In this document: in pieces, positions 30,651 through 39,676 of the stretch
Position numbering within the stretch: position 1 is the stretch's first letter
How the letters are laid out: each line of letters begins with the position of its first letter
Source of the DNA: Trebouxia sp. TZW2008
Taxonomy: Eukaryota > Chlorophyta > Trebouxiophyceae > Trebouxiales > Trebouxiaceae
DNA length: 64,000 nt
Direction of reading: 5' to 3'
Assembly: GCA_002118135.1 (NCBI GenBank)
Contig: BDIU01000465.1
Location: 1 to 64,000 of the forward strand
Program-made: the position numbers and the translations under genes
The notes under the pieces: generated by a model
What the model was told of the DNA's origin: nothing
Seen by the model: the letters and a program-made list of their open reading frames with translations, nothing else
The model's database searches: none

Positions 30651-31716
30651 ATTCATTTTCAATAGAGAGAAGAGAAGGTCTGACAGGGTGCAAACCAGAC
30701 ATTACCACAGGACTATCATCAAATGACTCAAAGCAGCTTGTATCACTTGCATTAGTCAAAGCCGGCTGCCAGGGTGCATTCATGCTACCAGACTCAAGCT
30801 TTGCCCAATCAAAACTTCTTAGCCAAGCATGGTGTTTACATCTTTCAACTGTCAGCCGCGACATTGGATCAAGTTTGATTAGTGCTCCAATTAGAGATGC
30901 TGCACCTGCCGGAACTGTTGCTGGCATCACAAATCGTCCGGCTAGAATACGACGATACATGTCTAACTGTGTGCCGACCTTATCATCAAATGGCGTTTTT
31001 CCAGCAAACATTTCATAAATCAGAACACCCAAGGACCACATATCGGTTTCCTTGCCTGCACCATCTCCGTTTACAACTTCAGGGGATTGATACTCTGGAG
31101 TCCCGCAGCGCGTGTTACTCCTGTTACCAATAAGGAGTTTGGCAAATCCAAAATCGGCCAATCTGAGATGTCCAGTAGCGTCGAGCAGCAAGTTTTCTGG
31201 TTTCAGGTCACGATAGATAATATCATGAGCATGCAATTCTTGCAGACCAAGGATGACGCTCGCTGTGTAAAACATGACAGTCGCTTCATCCAAAGAGCTT
31301 GACTGCGCCAATCGTCCAAACAAGTCACCCCCTGGCATGTACTCTTGCACCAGGATGAAATGACTTTTATTCTCAAAAGCGCCAAACAGTCTCACACAGA
31401 ACCGGTTGTTCAGCGTTCGGCCAATGTTGACTTCATTTGCGAGTTGCTGAAGACGCACTTGAGAGGAGGCAAAAGATTTCGGGATTGCTTTGACAGCATA
31501 AAGCATTTTTGACTGTGGTGCTTCCATCAGCTGCACGGTGGATGACTGTCCAACTCCCAGCACTCTGTGAAGCTTTGCTTTCTGCAGGCTTTGCAAAAGA
31601 TGAGTTTCTTCTGGCAGCTTTGCTGTTCTGACATGGGGGGAGTCCGGCCCAAGCAGCTGGTCTGGGGCTGTCGCATTGCTGGGATCTTCCAGATCTTTGC
31701 TTGCACAGCAGCCCAT
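30634..31716 (-). CDS. PKA/PKG-like AGC Ser/Thr kinase with lipid anchor (insert ORF E)
   Basis: 360 residues, single exon, complete kinase. Landmarks: glycine loop LGVGQSSTV (53-61), catalytic lysine in YAVK (Lys76), helix-C Glu95, IIYRDLKPENLLLD (167-179; catalytic Asp170, Tyr in place of His), DFG at 188-190, CGTPEYQSPEV (204-214), DMWSLGV (225-231) and the late Arg in MSRLT. The AGC-type CGTPEY loop and a C-terminal FNDF close to the end (356-359), like the FxxF of PKA, place it near cyclic-nucleotide-dependent kinases. The N-terminus MGCC is a myristoylation plus palmitoylation signal, so membrane attachment is likely. All catalytic residues are present, so it should be active. It overlaps the convergent cNMP-binding ORF by 17 bp. 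The absence of introns contrasts with host genes in this window. Confidence 0.9.
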   Translation of the reverse strand: MGCCASKDLEDPSNATAPDQLLGPDSPHVRTAKLPEETHLLQSLQKAKLHRVLGVGQSSTVQLMEAPQSKMLYAVKAIPKSFASSQVRLQQLANEVNIGRTLNNRFCVRLFGAFENKSHFILVQEYMPGGDLFGRLAQSSSLDEATVMFYTASVILGLQELHAHDIIYRDLKPENLLLDATGHLRLADFGFAKLLIGNRSNTRCGTPEYQSPEVVNGDGAGKETDMWSLGVLIYEMFAGKTPFDDKVGTQLDMYRRILAGRFVMPATVPAGAASLIGALIKLDPMSRLTVERCKHHAWLRSFDWAKLESGSMNAPWQPALTNASDTSCFESFDDSPVVMSGLHPVRPSLLSIENEFNDFD

Positions 31717-32029
31717 CTTTATTCTATGTCAGGGATTCCCTATGTGCCAAATATTTTCTGCAAATGCGGCTGGACCAGAATGGCTTTGATGAAGACAAAA
31801 TGATTGGTTTTTAAGCTTAATCAATGCAAGTGGGCTTGTGAATCAACAAATTCAGCAGGACCAGAATGGCTCAACGTATTTTTCCAAATCTTCAGAATAA
31901 TTGATTGATGATTGCATGTCCAGGACTGATGTCTTCCAGCAAACGACTCCAATCCTCAATCTTGTCTGGATGAAATTTATTGGCGCGGTTCAATGTTGTG
32001 CTCATTCTCTTCATTTGCCTCAAGGTGTT
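31717..32029. other. Kinase upstream region
   Basis: No gene recognised. GGACCAGAATGGCT occurs twice (about 31770 and 31858), a direct repeat 88 bp apart, possibly regulatory for the kinase, whose start lies at 31716. Confidence 0.4.
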
Positions 32030-32191
32030 ATGAGTTCTGAAGACATTGCTCAAATGACATCACACGATCTGCTGGCAGGCAGCGTTCCAGTAGAATTCGT
32101 ATCCCGCTGCCTGCCAGGTGGACAACCCGTTGGCTGGTCTCTAGTAACTTCAAGTGGCCCGGCCCGATGCCGGCCCACTTATTGTAAATAA
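32030..32191 (+). CDS. Small hypothetical ORF with internal hairpin (insert ORF F)
   Basis: 53 codons from ATG (MSSEDIAQMTSHDLLAGSVP) to TAA. A perfect 13-bp inverted repeat lies inside it. No family recognised. It may be non-coding, with the hairpin as the real feature. Confidence 0.3.
   Translation: MSSEDIAQMTSHDLLAGSVPVEFVSRCLPGGQPVGWSLVTSSGPARCRPTYCK
32072..32117. other. Perfect 13-bp stem, 20-nt loop inverted repeat
   Basis: CTGGCAGGCAGCG (32072-32084) pairs perfectly with CGCTGCCTGCCAG (32105-32117). The stem is GC-rich in an AT-rich setting. It could be an RNA hairpin, a replication or recombination site, or a transcription-end signal. Confidence 0.7.
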
Positions 32192-32194
32192 TTG

Positions 32195-32340
32195 CACATG
32201 GACTATAGCGCAAAATGCGCGTATTGCACTGTACAAGCGCATAATGCACTATATTATCACATAGTGCACTATACAAGCGAAAATTGCACAATGCATTGAG
32301 CACTTGTACCATGCATAATACGCAATATAACACGGTTGCC
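32195..32340. repeat. Short inverted and direct repeats around TGCACTAT
   Basis: Repeated TTGCACTGTACAAGCG / TGCACTATACAAGCG strings and the inverted pair GCACTAT-ATAGTGC (about 32245-32268) form an intergenic cluster resembling an iteron-like region. Function unknown. Confidence 0.5.
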
Positions 32341-32521
32341 CCTGCACTATGAGGCGATACGGCAGTGATTTAATGCATTTAACGTTGTCCTGTGTCTGTT
32401 TTGCACTGTTCAGTGTTCTTTGTTTGATTTGCATTGTTTAGTGCCCAAATAAGATGAGGACATAAAATTATAGCGACGTCGCTGATAGCTTTGGGACTGA
32501 ATTCAAGATGCCTCCAATGCG

Positions 32522-32860
32522 TTAACAATTCAACTTGAACACAATCACACACATCAAGATGACAACGAATAGCTGCACAGTTTGACTAGCTATATATCCA
32601 ACTAAGGGTGCCTTCTGTGCGTTCTCGAGGGTGCTAATCCTGTTCTCTGCTTGCTCAAGCCTATCCTTCGAAGCGCGAAGCTCTACTGCGTGAGCCTCGC
32701 GCTCTGCTTGAGCCGTTGCCAGCTGCTGCCCGAGGCCCGCCTCGAGGGCGTTGATCTTATTCTCTGCTTGCTCAAGCCTGTCCTTCGAAGCCCGAAGCTG
32801 TGCTGCGTGAGCCGTCTGCTGTGCGGCAGCATCTGCCAGCTGCTGCCCGAGGCCCGCCAT
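32522..32860 (-). CDS. Coiled-coil, C-terminal membrane-anchor protein (insert ORF G)
   Basis: 112 residues from the ATG at 32860; the open frame continues upstream without an earlier ATG. Two tandem copies of a 36-residue heptad-rich unit (AGLGQQLA, then ELRASKDRLEQAENRISTLE) form a coiled coil. The C-terminus is a single hydrophobic helix (VGYIASQTVQLFVVILMCVI) with a short tail, the topology of tail-anchored proteins. The coding repeat is GC-rich compared with the rest of the insert. Not recognised as a known family. Confidence 0.65.
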   Translation of the reverse strand: MAGLGQQLADAAAQQTAHAAQLRASKDRLEQAENKINALEAGLGQQLATAQAEREAHAVELRASKDRLEQAENRISTLENAQKAPLVGYIASQTVQLFVVILMCVIVFKLNC

Positions 32861-32872
32861 AGGAGGTGGCAC

Positions 32873-33430
32873 GTACGTGACAGACGGAACGACTGTCGCT
32901 CTGCCTCGCTCCCCAGTAAAGCTTTTATGCTGGATCGAGGCAGCGGGATACGAAATTGGATACGAAATGGGGCTGCCGGCGGGCTGTCACGTGGGGGGTC
33001 GCCAGCTGGCTATGGGGCCGCCGGTTTCCATTAACTTGAATGTACCATGCAGTAGTCATTGTTGCAAAAATACACTTCGATTTTTTGCAGGATTTCGTCA
33101 AATGTATCCCGATCGACATATTGGTTTTTTGACTGTAGAAAGCTTAGCTACCAATTTCACACGCGAAAACCTAACAAATTTTGTTTTGCTGCTGCCTTTG
33201 TGGCAGAAATGGGGATCTTTGTTATCTTTCAGACTTCAATCAGTCTGCCTGTAGGGACTTACATAAACTTCCAGAGATAATGAGTTTTGCTCATTTGCTA
33301 CTGTACAGGGACGATGAGAGCAAAATTCGAAATGCTTTTTGACGCCTGACCCTAAGTCCAACACAGTCTTCGAAAGCTGCAACAAAAATGAAATCTTCGT
33401 TTAAGCTCAAGCCAGGTACCAATCAAACTT
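32873..33430. other. Insert intergenic region
   Basis: This contains the open extension of ORF G and otherwise no supported gene. A T-rich stretch precedes ORF H. Confidence 0.35.
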
Positions 33431-33449
33431 TGAGTCTGAAGAAACTAAT

Positions 33450-34354
33450 TACTTTGCTGGGCGGATCATTGTCATATCAAGAAGGCATGGCTAGTAATTG
33501 ATGCTAGCAAGCATACACCAGCACTCAGGGCTGAAAGGGTTCAAGACATTCTGAAGCATCATTGGGTAATATTAGAATACCATCTCTTTGAGCACGTGCA
33601 ATACTTAGCACTGCATAGATTCGATTCCAAAATCGCCGCAAAATTGTATGGCGACTATAGAACTGCACTGCAAGATCCAGATATCAGAGACAACGTTCGT
33701 CCTCAAGCATATCTCAACTTTGATAGCTGTATGAAAGCAAAATACCTTGTGCCGACTCTCGAGGCTCAGTTAAAGGACTACCAACTGTTTTTTAACAATT
33801 GCCACACCTTTGCTGCAGCAGTCCTGGCAGTAGTTTCTGAGCGTTTTGTTTCAGTTTATGATTTCTTGTCGTTGACAGAAAATGCTTGGATAGACTATGG
33901 CATTCAGAAAGCTTGGGCTGCTGCAAATGTCAAATACGATCTCTTTGGCGTTGGGAGCGCGACTGATTGGTGGGTGATTCTGCAAATACAATCCTGTAGA
34001 ACCTGTAGTAAAAAGTATTTGACGATGCACAACAATCCAGACAAGATCAAAATCAAAGAACACAAAAATTTTGATGCAGCAAAACAAGAGTCAGCGAAAC
34101 GTTTTTCAAAAACACAGCTGAGAATTGATGTTGCTAAGAGCGTTCCACTTTGTGTCCTTGTTCCCACTCTCATGCAGCAGCTCAAAAGTTTTGATCATGA
34201 TCTCGATTGTCAGCATTTTGCTGATCAGATTCTGACAGCCATCAGCAAAAACCTGCCAAGGCCTCACGGGACAGCAAGATTATTCCGCCATATGGGCAAA
34301 CTGCTTGACTTCTACAATATACACAATAACATGCACCCGTGCATTTGTGCATGA
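33450..34354 (+). CDS. Protein with two related Cys-x-His/Thr-Phe-Ala modules (insert ORF H)
   Basis: The open frame runs from about 33450 to the stop at 34354, with no ATG at its 5' end; a GTG at 33596 is the first alternative start. A better-placed ATG at about 33388 is in another frame and ends at 33500, so a frameshift may have split the gene. The protein has two related halves. The first reads YLVPTLEAQLKDYQLFFNNC then HTFAAAVLAV. The second reads LVPTLMQQLKSFDHDLDC then QHFADQILTAIS. The NC-HTFA / DC-QHFA motif recalls the Cys/His centres of papain-like folds such as PPPDE or LRAT/NlpC-type enzymes. That link is only by pattern. Cysteine and aromatic spacing argue for a real coding region. 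Function unknown. Confidence 0.5.
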
Positions 34355-34458
34355 GGAGCTTTTTGGCCATCAGTCAAAAAGCTTGTCAATTATCCAATGT
34401 TTGAAACATCAAGATAGCTTTCTGGCTATAAAGGTGCGGTGAGACATGTTGCATTTTA

Positions 34459-34788
34459 TCATAGCGCAATAGACTGTCCTGGTTGAAGGGCAACTGCATT
34501 GCCAAGTAAATTACGAGGAACCGATTCTGATTCTCGGCCTTTAGCTTTTCCTCGAATTGCAATGCTGACTTGATTTGCAAACATGCCTGCACAGACAGCA
34601 AAAATGACCAAGCCCACAAAAGCTGCAGAGCCTGCGACAGAGAGAGTACCTTTTGCAACCAACTGGTTCATACGATTTCGGAATGCCAAACCAGCTCCAA
34701 TGACAAGACAAATGTTGAAATCAAAAACACAACAAGAGAAAATATTGCGCCTGCCAAGAGCTTGTCCATTCACCTTTAATACATACAT
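34459..34788 (-). CDS. Small membrane protein (insert ORF I)
   Basis: 109 residues, single exon, not recognised. Two hydrophobic stretches (FDFNICLVIGAGLAF, and AGSAAFVGLVIFAVCAGMFA) predict one or two membrane helices, separated by a basic loop. The C-terminal part is basic (AIRGKAKGR) then polar. Divergent from ORF J. Confidence 0.55.
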   Translation of the reverse strand: MYVLKVNGQALGRRNIFSCCVFDFNICLVIGAGLAFRNRMNQLVAKGTLSVAGSAAFVGLVIFAVCAGMFANQVSIAIRGKAKGRESESVPRNLLGNAVALQPGQSIAL

Positions 34789-34854
34789 GAAAATAGACAG
34801 CCATCAAGAACAATTGCACCAACAGGAGTCTTGTGTGGAATTCTCATAAAGCTT

Positions 34855-35091
34855 TTGCTGCTTACTGAACTTGATAAGCATGCCTCACAAACATCAGAAA
34901 AGACGTTCAGCACATTATCTTCCGGCTGCCAGATTTCTGTATAGACACACGCTTAGCTTTGCAGATCTCTCCTAAAAATGTGAAACCGGCTGCCCGGTGT
35001 GTTCAACCGCAGCGGCTTCGGCTTTATGAGTGTGTTTTTGACGCCAATTTGACCGGTCACAATTACCAAATAAGGTCCCATATAATAATAT
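34855..35091. promoter_or_regulatory. Divergent promoter region between insert ORFs I and J
   Basis: It holds two CCGGCTGCC motifs (34922 and 34986), CCAAATAAGG (35066) and an AT-rich CATATAATAATATAT directly before the ORF J start, which suggests a very short 5' leader. Confidence 0.4.
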
Positions 35092-35406
35092 ATGGCAGCT
35101 CCCTTGCTGCAACCCTTGAATCCAGATCAAGCCATGTTGCATACAGTTTATCGTTTAGATGCAAACTATGCGCAAGACCAGATAAACACCTTTTTTCTGT
35201 TTCGGGGTGTAAAGCCGATGGAAGCGTCGCTTGAGTTGCCACATCTTGCTCAGGAAACAGTTATGCAAGGAGCAAAAACGATGCGTTTACGTGGTTTCCG
35301 GCTGCAACAAGCTCGAACTTCAGTAGCAGCTGCAGAAATCGACAAATTTGCGCTGAAGCAAAAAATAAGCGAGCAAAAAATAACAGTGAAATCTAGAATA
35401 TCTTGA
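35092..35406 (+). CDS. Small basic protein (insert ORF J)
   Basis: 104 residues, single exon, not recognised. A Leu/Gln-rich N-terminus (MAAPLLQPLNPDQAM) is followed by a basic helical C-terminus (AAEIDKFALKQKISEQKITV). It is the last ORF before the right-end repeats. Confidence 0.55.
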   Translation: MAAPLLQPLNPDQAMLHTVYRLDANYAQDQINTFFLFRGVKPMEASLELPHLAQETVMQGAKTMRLRGFRLQQARTSVAAAEIDKFALKQKISEQKITVKSRIS

Positions 35407-35448
35407 CCTCTGATAGGTCTATAGTATATAGATCTCAATGATATGCAG

Positions 35449-35488
35449 ACTATAGCTAGACTATAGCTAGACTATAGCTAGACTATAG
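35449..35488. repeat. 11-bp tandem repeat containing right inverted repeat
   Basis: Three and a half units of ACTATAGCTAG. Each overlap contains ATAGCTAGACTATA, the reverse complement of the left-end sequence at 25693-25706. Confidence 0.85.
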
Positions 35489-35559
35489 ATATATATAGAT
35501 CTATAGTGATTCGATGAGATATATTGAATGAGATCTGAATGGAATAGATCTCATTCCAT

Positions 35560-35577
35560 GAGAGAGAGAGAGAGAGA
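35560..35577. repeat. GA microsatellite at right edge of insert
   Basis: Nine GA units. Same dinucleotide and same strand as the left-edge tract, as expected if an element landed inside one microsatellite. Confidence 0.9.
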
Positions 35578-37250
35578 TTTTACATGCTTCAGCTTGACAA
35601 CAAGTCTAATGCTGGTTCATTCCAAGACACGAAGCTGATCGTCTTGCATGCGCATGTGAGCGAGTAGCCGTTGCCCTGCGCAAATGGGCAGTTGTCCTGC
35701 GACATGCGTATGCGCGTCCCCGAGCGTCAACCGTTTGGCAGACATGCCAAGGGTTTGTGCAGGTAGTAGCAGGTGCATGGTTCGCTGACGGTTTGACCGC
35801 TGCAACAAACCCCGGTCAAGAGACTGGCGCATAAGCAGCTGAGCAGCAGCAAACATTTCAGGTTTGCTTCTAGGCGTACAAATGAATCTGGTTCATTGAT
35901 GTGGTCGTCGCTTAACAGCCGCTGTGCAAGTAGGACACTTGCAACATGACCGAGCTGCTGCTCTGCCAGACCTTAGCGCCAAAGCACCGTCGATTTGCAG
36001 AGAAGATTGTCAGAAACTTGATTGGCTGATACTGCATTGGCTCAGCACAGCTTTGTGCATACACATACTTCAAGTGTGAAAGCTTATCAGACCTCAGGCA
36101 TGCACAGTGTCATAATCTGCTGCAAATGAGCTGCTGAGCATATTCATGCATGTTGCAACTTGCTTTCAAGCAATCCAAGCCAGTGATGAGATGCGCCTCC
36201 TACTGTCAACAGCATGCATGCGCAAGTAGGGTCACAATTGCATCAGCTGCAGTACGATGCAACTTCTGCTGGGTGAAGGTCATTGTACGATAGCTGTTGC
36301 CGTATAGCTGTTGGCATAAACCATACAGATTGGCTGAGGGAATGACCATACCAGTGCAGGGTCCCAGCAGCAGCTCACATACGTCAGGGCAGTCAGAACA
36401 CATTTTCAGAGATACACAGACTTTATGATGTCACAAGCAAGCAAGCAAGCAGACACACAAACTACGTGCAGTTTGGCCAACACTGGCCATGTCAGGCACA
36501 TCACCGCTGACATCTTTGGGCAGATTGATGCATCTTGTAGCTGCTGTTGACGTCTGTGCTATAGTGCATTGTCATGTCCTAGAAACAGTCAAGGCACATT
36601 TGATGCAGATGCAGGATGTCACCTTGGAGAATGAGGGACCTGCAACTGTGAACAAGGGCGCTGTGCTTCATGAGCACACGGCGATGCCGAATGTAGCTGT
36701 GTCTGGTGACCAGGTGTAGTCCTACTGCGCAGATGGCTGTGGCTTGCTGTTTCTGTTTGGCACCAGTAGCACTCAAAATGATGCCTGCTTGGTCTGAGCA
36801 AGACAGGATGTTGCTAGGTTTGCTGGGACTGCTTTGAGGTGGTTTTTGACCTTGTAGACGCGTTGCCTGTACATGCTGAGTGCTTTGGTGTCTGAGTGAA
36901 ACAGCCTTTCTACCAGTTTGGGACTGACAAATGGTAATTACAGACATACTGAGCATTGTTCCTCATCATGCTGCTCTGTAGCATATTTGCTTGCTGGATG
37001 CGTGTCGAGACGTTTGCATCATCCTCTGATATCATCCTGTGTTATCATCCTGTGAGCACAGCTTGGGGCAGGGAGCCCTCTGAGGAGCATCAAGGTGAGC
37101 ATGGAAGATCAGCATGGCCCTTGCGTAAAGGTGACACGCATAAATCGAGAAATGGTTCAAAATTTTTGCTTCTAGTGCAATGTAGACCTATTGGGCAGCC
37201 CCGGGAGGCTGCCAAAGCCTGTGTATGGCTATATGTGTATCCACATATGG
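35578..37250. other. Unassigned host-type region with candidate minus-strand exons
   Basis: Candidate minus-strand coding segments are 35617-35856 (HLLLPAQTLGMSAKRLTLGD, ending at a stop) and 36206-36403 (LYGLCQQLYGNSYRTMTFTQ). They may be exons of one gene ending at 35617, just outside the right edge of the insert. A plus-strand open segment at 36489-36719 reads HLVAAVDVCAIVHCHVL. No family was recognised and no splice chain established. Confidence 0.3.
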
Positions 37251-37265
37251 ATATGCTAGGCACTT

Positions 37266-38100
37266 GAAGCGCACTGCTATACTTTGTTTGCTTAGTGGGC
37301 GGTGCTTGTCGGCTCACAGTGTTAACCTAGCCCTAGCATGTGCTGCAATGCTTCTGGAAGACTAGCTGTGGCACACACCACCATGCCAGACACCTCATGT
37401 GGCATGCCGCAGCCTGTGGGGCTGAAGGGCAGTGTTGCATGACTCAAAAAAGTATACTCTGTGCATGCAACGTGCTCTAGGCCCACGATGCTCAAATGGC
37501 AGCTGAGCTTGCACTAACCCCAAAAAGCCCTCCTGTCAGGCCTGCTTTCTACTTTCACAGATGCAGCTCATTTGACAGCTGGGCATGCAGTTAGCCTCAT
37601 ATAGGCCTCCTCCCAAGTCTGCTCTCTTGATGTCTACCACTGGGAGTTGCAGCTCTTACATAAGAGTCAGCAAGCACATAGACACAGCATGCATGCTCGA
37701 GCTGCATGCTTGTGCCTGCATATGTCAGGGCCTTGATGGATGCTATGGTTCCTCGAGAGCAGCACTGCTGAATGCAATGGCACAGGTATGCCAGAATTGA
37801 AGGCTCCTTCATGTGGTCGTTTGTGCATTGACACACCGACTGGCACCTTCACTACACACCTACTGGCATTCACAGTGACACCTGCCAGGACGCAGCAGTT
37901 CCAGGCACTTTGCAAATGCTGGGGCAACATGTGCCGAGCTGTTGCAACAGAATGCAATTCATGCAATGTTCCTACTGGCACAGCCAGTGGCACAACTGTA
38001 ATGGCAAATTCCAGACATGCATTCCTCCCAGTATCACAGTGCCCTTCATACATTGGCACACGTTTCCTTTGGCATTTACGGTTTGCATGCAACCTATTGG
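37266..38100. repeat. Segmental duplication, copy 1
   Basis: The stretch from GTGGGCGGTGCTTG through TGTTGCATGACTCAA, then from CCTCCTGTCAGGCCTGCTTT through TTGACACACCGACTGGCAC, is repeated in the same order at 39555-39899 and 40591-41060. Copy 1 lacks two segments present in copy 2, so it serves as the unoccupied reference. Confidence 0.85.
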
Positions 38101-38710
38101 CACAGCTACTAGCGCACCAACTGACACAGTCCACTAACACAGCTACTTGGCTCCCCACCACAGACTGCGTGACTCAAACTGGCACACTCACTGGCTCGGT
38201 TTTGCCTATGGCAGGTACACGCCGGTTGATGTTATTGGCGCAGAGATTGATGCAGCTCCTGTCACATTCACCTCGAGTTGCAAGAACCTACTGGCACTTT
38301 TACTGGCATACATTCACTTTGGCAGGTACAGTCTGCATGCTACCTATTGGGACGGTGGCTGGCGCACCTACTGGCAAACTCCACTCACACAGCTCCCCTG
38401 CACCCCCCCCCCCCCCCCCAAAAACCCCCTNNCCCCCTGCCCCCCCCCCCCCTCCCCCAAAAACCCCCTGCATGAACCCTACTGAGACACTCACTGGCTT
38501 ATTTTGGCCTGTGGCTGGTACACCTTGCATGCGTGTTTCTGGCGCAGCTACTGGCGCACCTGTCACAACAACATGGCAGGCAAGTTTGGCATGTCAAATG
38601 GCATATTTACCTCTAGCAGGTACAAGCTGCATGACATATACTGGCGCAACAGCTGGCACAGCTGCAGGCACATCATGTTTTTGTACAGAAGCATAACGCT
38701 TGCATGTAAG
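37800..38710. repeat. Degenerate 12-bp minisatellite, block 1
   Basis: Scattered, diverged ACTGGCACACCT-type units. The array reads open on both strands in places (TGT or VPV-type), so open frames here are not evidence of a gene. Confidence 0.7.
38403..38470. other. Poly-C tract with small assembly gap
   Basis: Long runs of C and CCCCAAAAACCCCCT flank two undetermined bases (38431-38432). This looks like a sequencing or assembly trouble spot. Confidence 0.9.
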
Positions 38711-38929
38711 AGTTGGTAGTCACAACACATTGCTGTCATGCTGTGTGCTCACTTACACAGCCACTGTTACAAAGCCACTGGCGCACCTACCGTTACACCA
38801 AGCCATTTGAGCAGCACCAAACGCATGCAACACATTGTTGGGTGATGGTACAGCTTCAGCACTGCAGTGACAACATTGCATCAGGCTTCAGTGATGTTTT
38901 GATTGGCAACCTTGCTACCACCAATGCTA

Positions 38930-39050
38930 CTGGCACACCTACTGGCACAAGCACTGGCAGAGTTACTGGCACACCTACTGGCACACCTACCGGCACAAAT
39001 GATGGCACACATACTGGCAAACCTACTGACACACCTGCAACATTGCCTTC
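38930..39050. repeat. 12-bp minisatellite, block 2
   Basis: About ten units of the ACTGGCACACCT family in a row, better conserved than block 1. Confidence 0.85.
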
Positions 39051-39194
39051 CAATCATGCAGTCTGTCCATTAGAACAACTACTGTGTGTACTGGCGCAGG
39101 ATGATGTGATCGTAGCTGCTGCTGGACGTCCAGCAAAGTGCCAAATGGCACATCTAATGGCACAATTTGCCATCAGCTTTGCATGGGCACATTG

Positions 39195-39435
39195 GCCACT
39201 CATCTTTAGCCCTCATCTTTGGCCCTCATCCTTGGCCTCTCATCATTGTCCCCTCATCTTGCGCGCCTCATCTTTGGCATGGCCCGTCTCATCTTTGGCA
39301 TGATCCCCTCAGCGTTGAGGCCTCATCTTTGACCTCCCATCTTTGGCATGACCCCTTCACCTTTGGCGCTTCATCTTTTGCCCCTCATCTTTCAGCAGCA
39401 TTTGCGTGCTTTTGTAGGGCCCTCATCTTTGAGGC
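39195..39435. repeat. Degenerate CCTCATCTTTGG minisatellite
   Basis: About thirteen diverged units of CCTCATCTTTGGC, unrelated to the ACTGGCACACCT family. Confidence 0.8.
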
Positions 39436-39676
39436 AACACCTTACACTTGATGCAAAGTTCTCACTGTTGGATCTTCATCTTTGAACCTCTGCATGGCTA
39501 AGTGTAGCTAACACAAGCATGCCAGACACTTGACACACAGTGCTGCACCATGTTAAGCTAGTGGGCAGTGCTCCTTTGCTTACAGTGTTGACGTAGCCCT
39601 GGCATGTGCTGCAATGCTTCTGTATGACCACCTGTGGCTCACATCACTATGCCAGAGACCTTATATGGCATTCCGC

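Larger units (their letters stand above)
25687..35559. mobile_element. AT-rich viral-like or transposon-like insert, about 9.9 kb
   Basis: The segment is AT-richer than its flanks. Its ORFs appear intron-free, are closely packed and alternate strictly in strand. It is bracketed by GA tracts (25634-25686 and 35560-35577). A 14-bp sequence, TATAGTCTAGCTAT (25693-25706), recurs in reverse complement three times at the right end (35452-35487). Cargo: two small helical proteins, a long Ser/Thr-rich fibre-like protein, a cNMP-binding protein, a PKA-like kinase, a coiled-coil membrane protein, a duplicated-domain protein, a small membrane protein and a small basic protein. No capsid, polymerase, integrase, transposase or packaging ATPase was recognised. 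An endogenised giant-virus fragment, a Polinton-like virus remnant and a cargo transposon all remain possible. A gap of unknown true size lies at 27907-28078. Confidence 0.65.

Noticed and set aside
25687..35559. Bacterial contamination or misassembly as explanation of the AT-rich block
   Set aside because: The AGC kinase with myristoylation signal and PKA-like tail is eukaryotic or viral in style, and flanking GA tracts and inverted ends suggest true insertion. Misassembly cannot be fully excluded because of the gap.
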